Source: Jannaschia pagri (lineage in GTDB: Bacteria > Pseudomonadota > Alphaproteobacteria > Rhodobacterales > Rhodobacteraceae). Taken from it: a DNA stretch of 64,000 bases. Below are positions 63,115 to 64,000 of this stretch, one piece after another. The notes beneath the pieces are model-generated. The model was not told the DNA's origin, searched no databases, and saw nothing but the letters and a program-made list of their open reading frames with translations. A program made the translations under genes and the position numbers. The first letter of the stretch is position 1; each line of letters begins with the position of its first letter. The stretch spans positions 62,001 to 126,000 of the forward strand of contig NZ_BPFH01000006.1 of NCBI RefSeq assembly GCF_019655435.1, in the 5' to 3' direction.

Positions 63115-64000
63115 ATGGACGCGACGCAGACAGACATCTTACCGCCGCCCACAACACGGGTGGCAACCAACTGCGTCTTGGTGGTGGACGATAGCGCGGC
63201 CCAGCGGCAGTTGTTGTCGGCGGTCCTGACTCGTTTTGGTCTAGAGGTTATCGCGGCCGCGACGGCGGAGGATGCCTTAGAAATCTGCGCGGGCGAGGCG
63301 GGCGCGCGGATCGGCATTGTGGTCAGCGACTGGCAAATGCCGGGGATGGATGGTCCGGATTTTTGCCGTGCGTTCCGGGCGTTGCGCGGGGAAAGCTTCG
63401 CCTACTTCATCTTGTTGACGTCGCAAACCGATAGAACCTCCAAGACGGAAGGGTTGAAGGCCGGGGCGGACGATTTCGTCATGCGCCCCGTCGATATGTC
63501 GGAGTTGCGGGCGCGGATCGACACTGGTCGGCGTATTTTGGACATGCATGAGGTGCTGCTGCACCGCAATTACGAAGTGCAGACGGCTTTGGGCGACCTC
63601 CAGGCTTTGCAGGCGGCCATAAACCGTGACTTGGCGGAGGCGCGATCCCTTCAACAAGCCTTCCTGCCGCCACGCCGCTATCGTGCCGGTGGCTGTGACA
63701 TCGCGCTGCGCTTGGTGACATGTGACCAAATCGGGGGGGATTTGGTCGGCTATTTCCGCGTCTCCCAGGACGAAATTGCCATCTATTCAGTGGATGTTTC
63801 TGGCCATGGGATAGCGTCGGCGCTGCTCACTGGTCGCCTGGCAGAGCTGTTTTCTGACCGGGTGCCGTACCGGAATGTGGCCTTCGCGACCGATGGATCG
63901 GGTGCCCATTCCCCAGAACAGGTCATGACCCGGCTCAACGAATTCATGCTCCAAGAACTGTCGTCTGACATCTATTTCACCGCCGTGCTTGCCTACGTGA
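63115..64000 (+). CDS. Receiver-PP2C (SpoIIE-type) phosphatase response regulator, 3' end outside window
   Basis: At least 295 residues. The receiver domain (about 18-135) has DD at 25-26, phospho-acceptor D72 in VVSDWQMPGMDG and T102; the conserved Lys is replaced by Arg (R124, VMRPVD). A predicted coiled coil covers about 145-180. The SpoIIE/PP2C domain starts with QQAFLPP near 181, with metal ligands in GGDLVGY (D209) and SVDVSGHG (D228), and is cut by the window end. Domain order fits RsbU/RbaY-like phosphatases that act on STAS anti-anti-sigma factors. Confidence 0.92.
   Translation, partial: MDATQTDILPPPTTRVATNCVLVVDDSAAQRQLLSAVLTRFGLEVIAAATAEDALEICAGEAGARIGIVVSDWQMPGMDGPDFCRAFRALRGESFAYFILLTSQTDRTSKTEGLKAGADDFVMRPVDMSELRARIDTGRRILDMHEVLLHRNYEVQTALGDLQALQAAINRDLAEARSLQQAFLPPRRYRAGGCDIALRLVTCDQIGGDLVGYFRVSQDEIAIYSVDVSGHGIASALLTGRLAELFSDRVPYRNVAFATDGSGAHSPEQVMTRLNEFMLQELSSDIYFTAVLAYV

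Noticed and set aside
1-64000. Prophage, transposon, CRISPR array, tRNA or rRNA genes
   Set aside because: No integrase, transposase, cas gene, regularly spaced repeat, cloverleaf or rRNA-like segment was seen in reading; short or degenerate cases would need a dedicated scan.

Overview
The window is a GC-rich, densely packed stretch of bacterial chromosome. It most likely comes from an alphaproteobacterium of the Rhodobacteraceae/Roseobacter group. The basis is inference from gene content and neighbourhoods: a Rhodobacter-type acidic porin, the waaA-lpxK pair headed by a DUF4170 gene, the DUF3576 lipoprotein-leuS-lptE-holA string, aminotransferase-ftsK next to lolA, a long-form GTP cyclohydrolase II, and many 1-4 bp stop/start overlaps. 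The genus cannot be decided from the sequence. I see no phage, transposon, CRISPR array, rRNA or tRNA; this is mainly core chromosome with a few accessory genes.

Layout. 1-3.6 kb: partial acetyltransferase, CinA-like protein, sfsA, map, radC. 3.6-8.2 kb: a tightly packed minus-strand operon (AEC transporter, S-formylglutathione hydrolase, HAD phosphatase, ornithine cyclodeaminase-like enzyme). It diverges from a small secreted protein across two copies of a 21-bp palindrome, with a TetR gene close by. 8.2-10 kb: ubiG and prolyl iminopeptidase. 10-18.3 kb: surface polysaccharides (Wza-type export lipoprotein, FlaA1/CapD-type dehydratase, GT4 glycosyltransferase, kdsD-kdsB-kdsA). 18.3-27 kb: DedA, AlkB-type hydroxylase, mutY, DUF721 protein, DsbA-like protein, lpxK-waaA-DUF4170, cysQ-like, pmbA. 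27-39 kb: DUF2125 protein, SDR plus a crotonase-like protein, lolA, ppk2, ftsK, aminotransferase, amidase, UbiH-like hydroxylase. 38.8-45 kb: Trm112 (58 aa), LON-domain protein, thioredoxin-TPR protein, xth, two MFS transporters, DUF2461 protein. 45-51 kb: TupA-like ATP-grasp protein, OmpR-type regulator, ribA, L,D-transpeptidase, YggS, porin. 50.8-64 kb: DUF3576-leuS-lptE-holA, GST, flavoprotein, HNH nuclease, msrA, argG, PRC-barrel protein, membrane protein, ilvA. The right end holds an Hpt protein divergent from a receiver-PP2C phosphatase that runs off the window.

How genes work together. One theme is the outer surface: Kdo synthesis (kdsD, kdsB, kdsA), Kdo transfer and lipid A completion (waaA, lpxK), LPS and lipoprotein transport (lptE, lolA), polysaccharide export and sugar modification (Wza-like, FlaA1-like, GT4, TupA-like), and a porin. 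A second theme is signalling at the right edge, where the Hpt/receiver-PP2C pair suggests a phosphorelay feeding a partner-switching pathway. The best candidates for undescribed biology are the 21-bp operator pair, a recurrent family of tandem TTC-nnn-GAA hairpins at gene 3' ends, and the Hpt/receiver-PP2C module.
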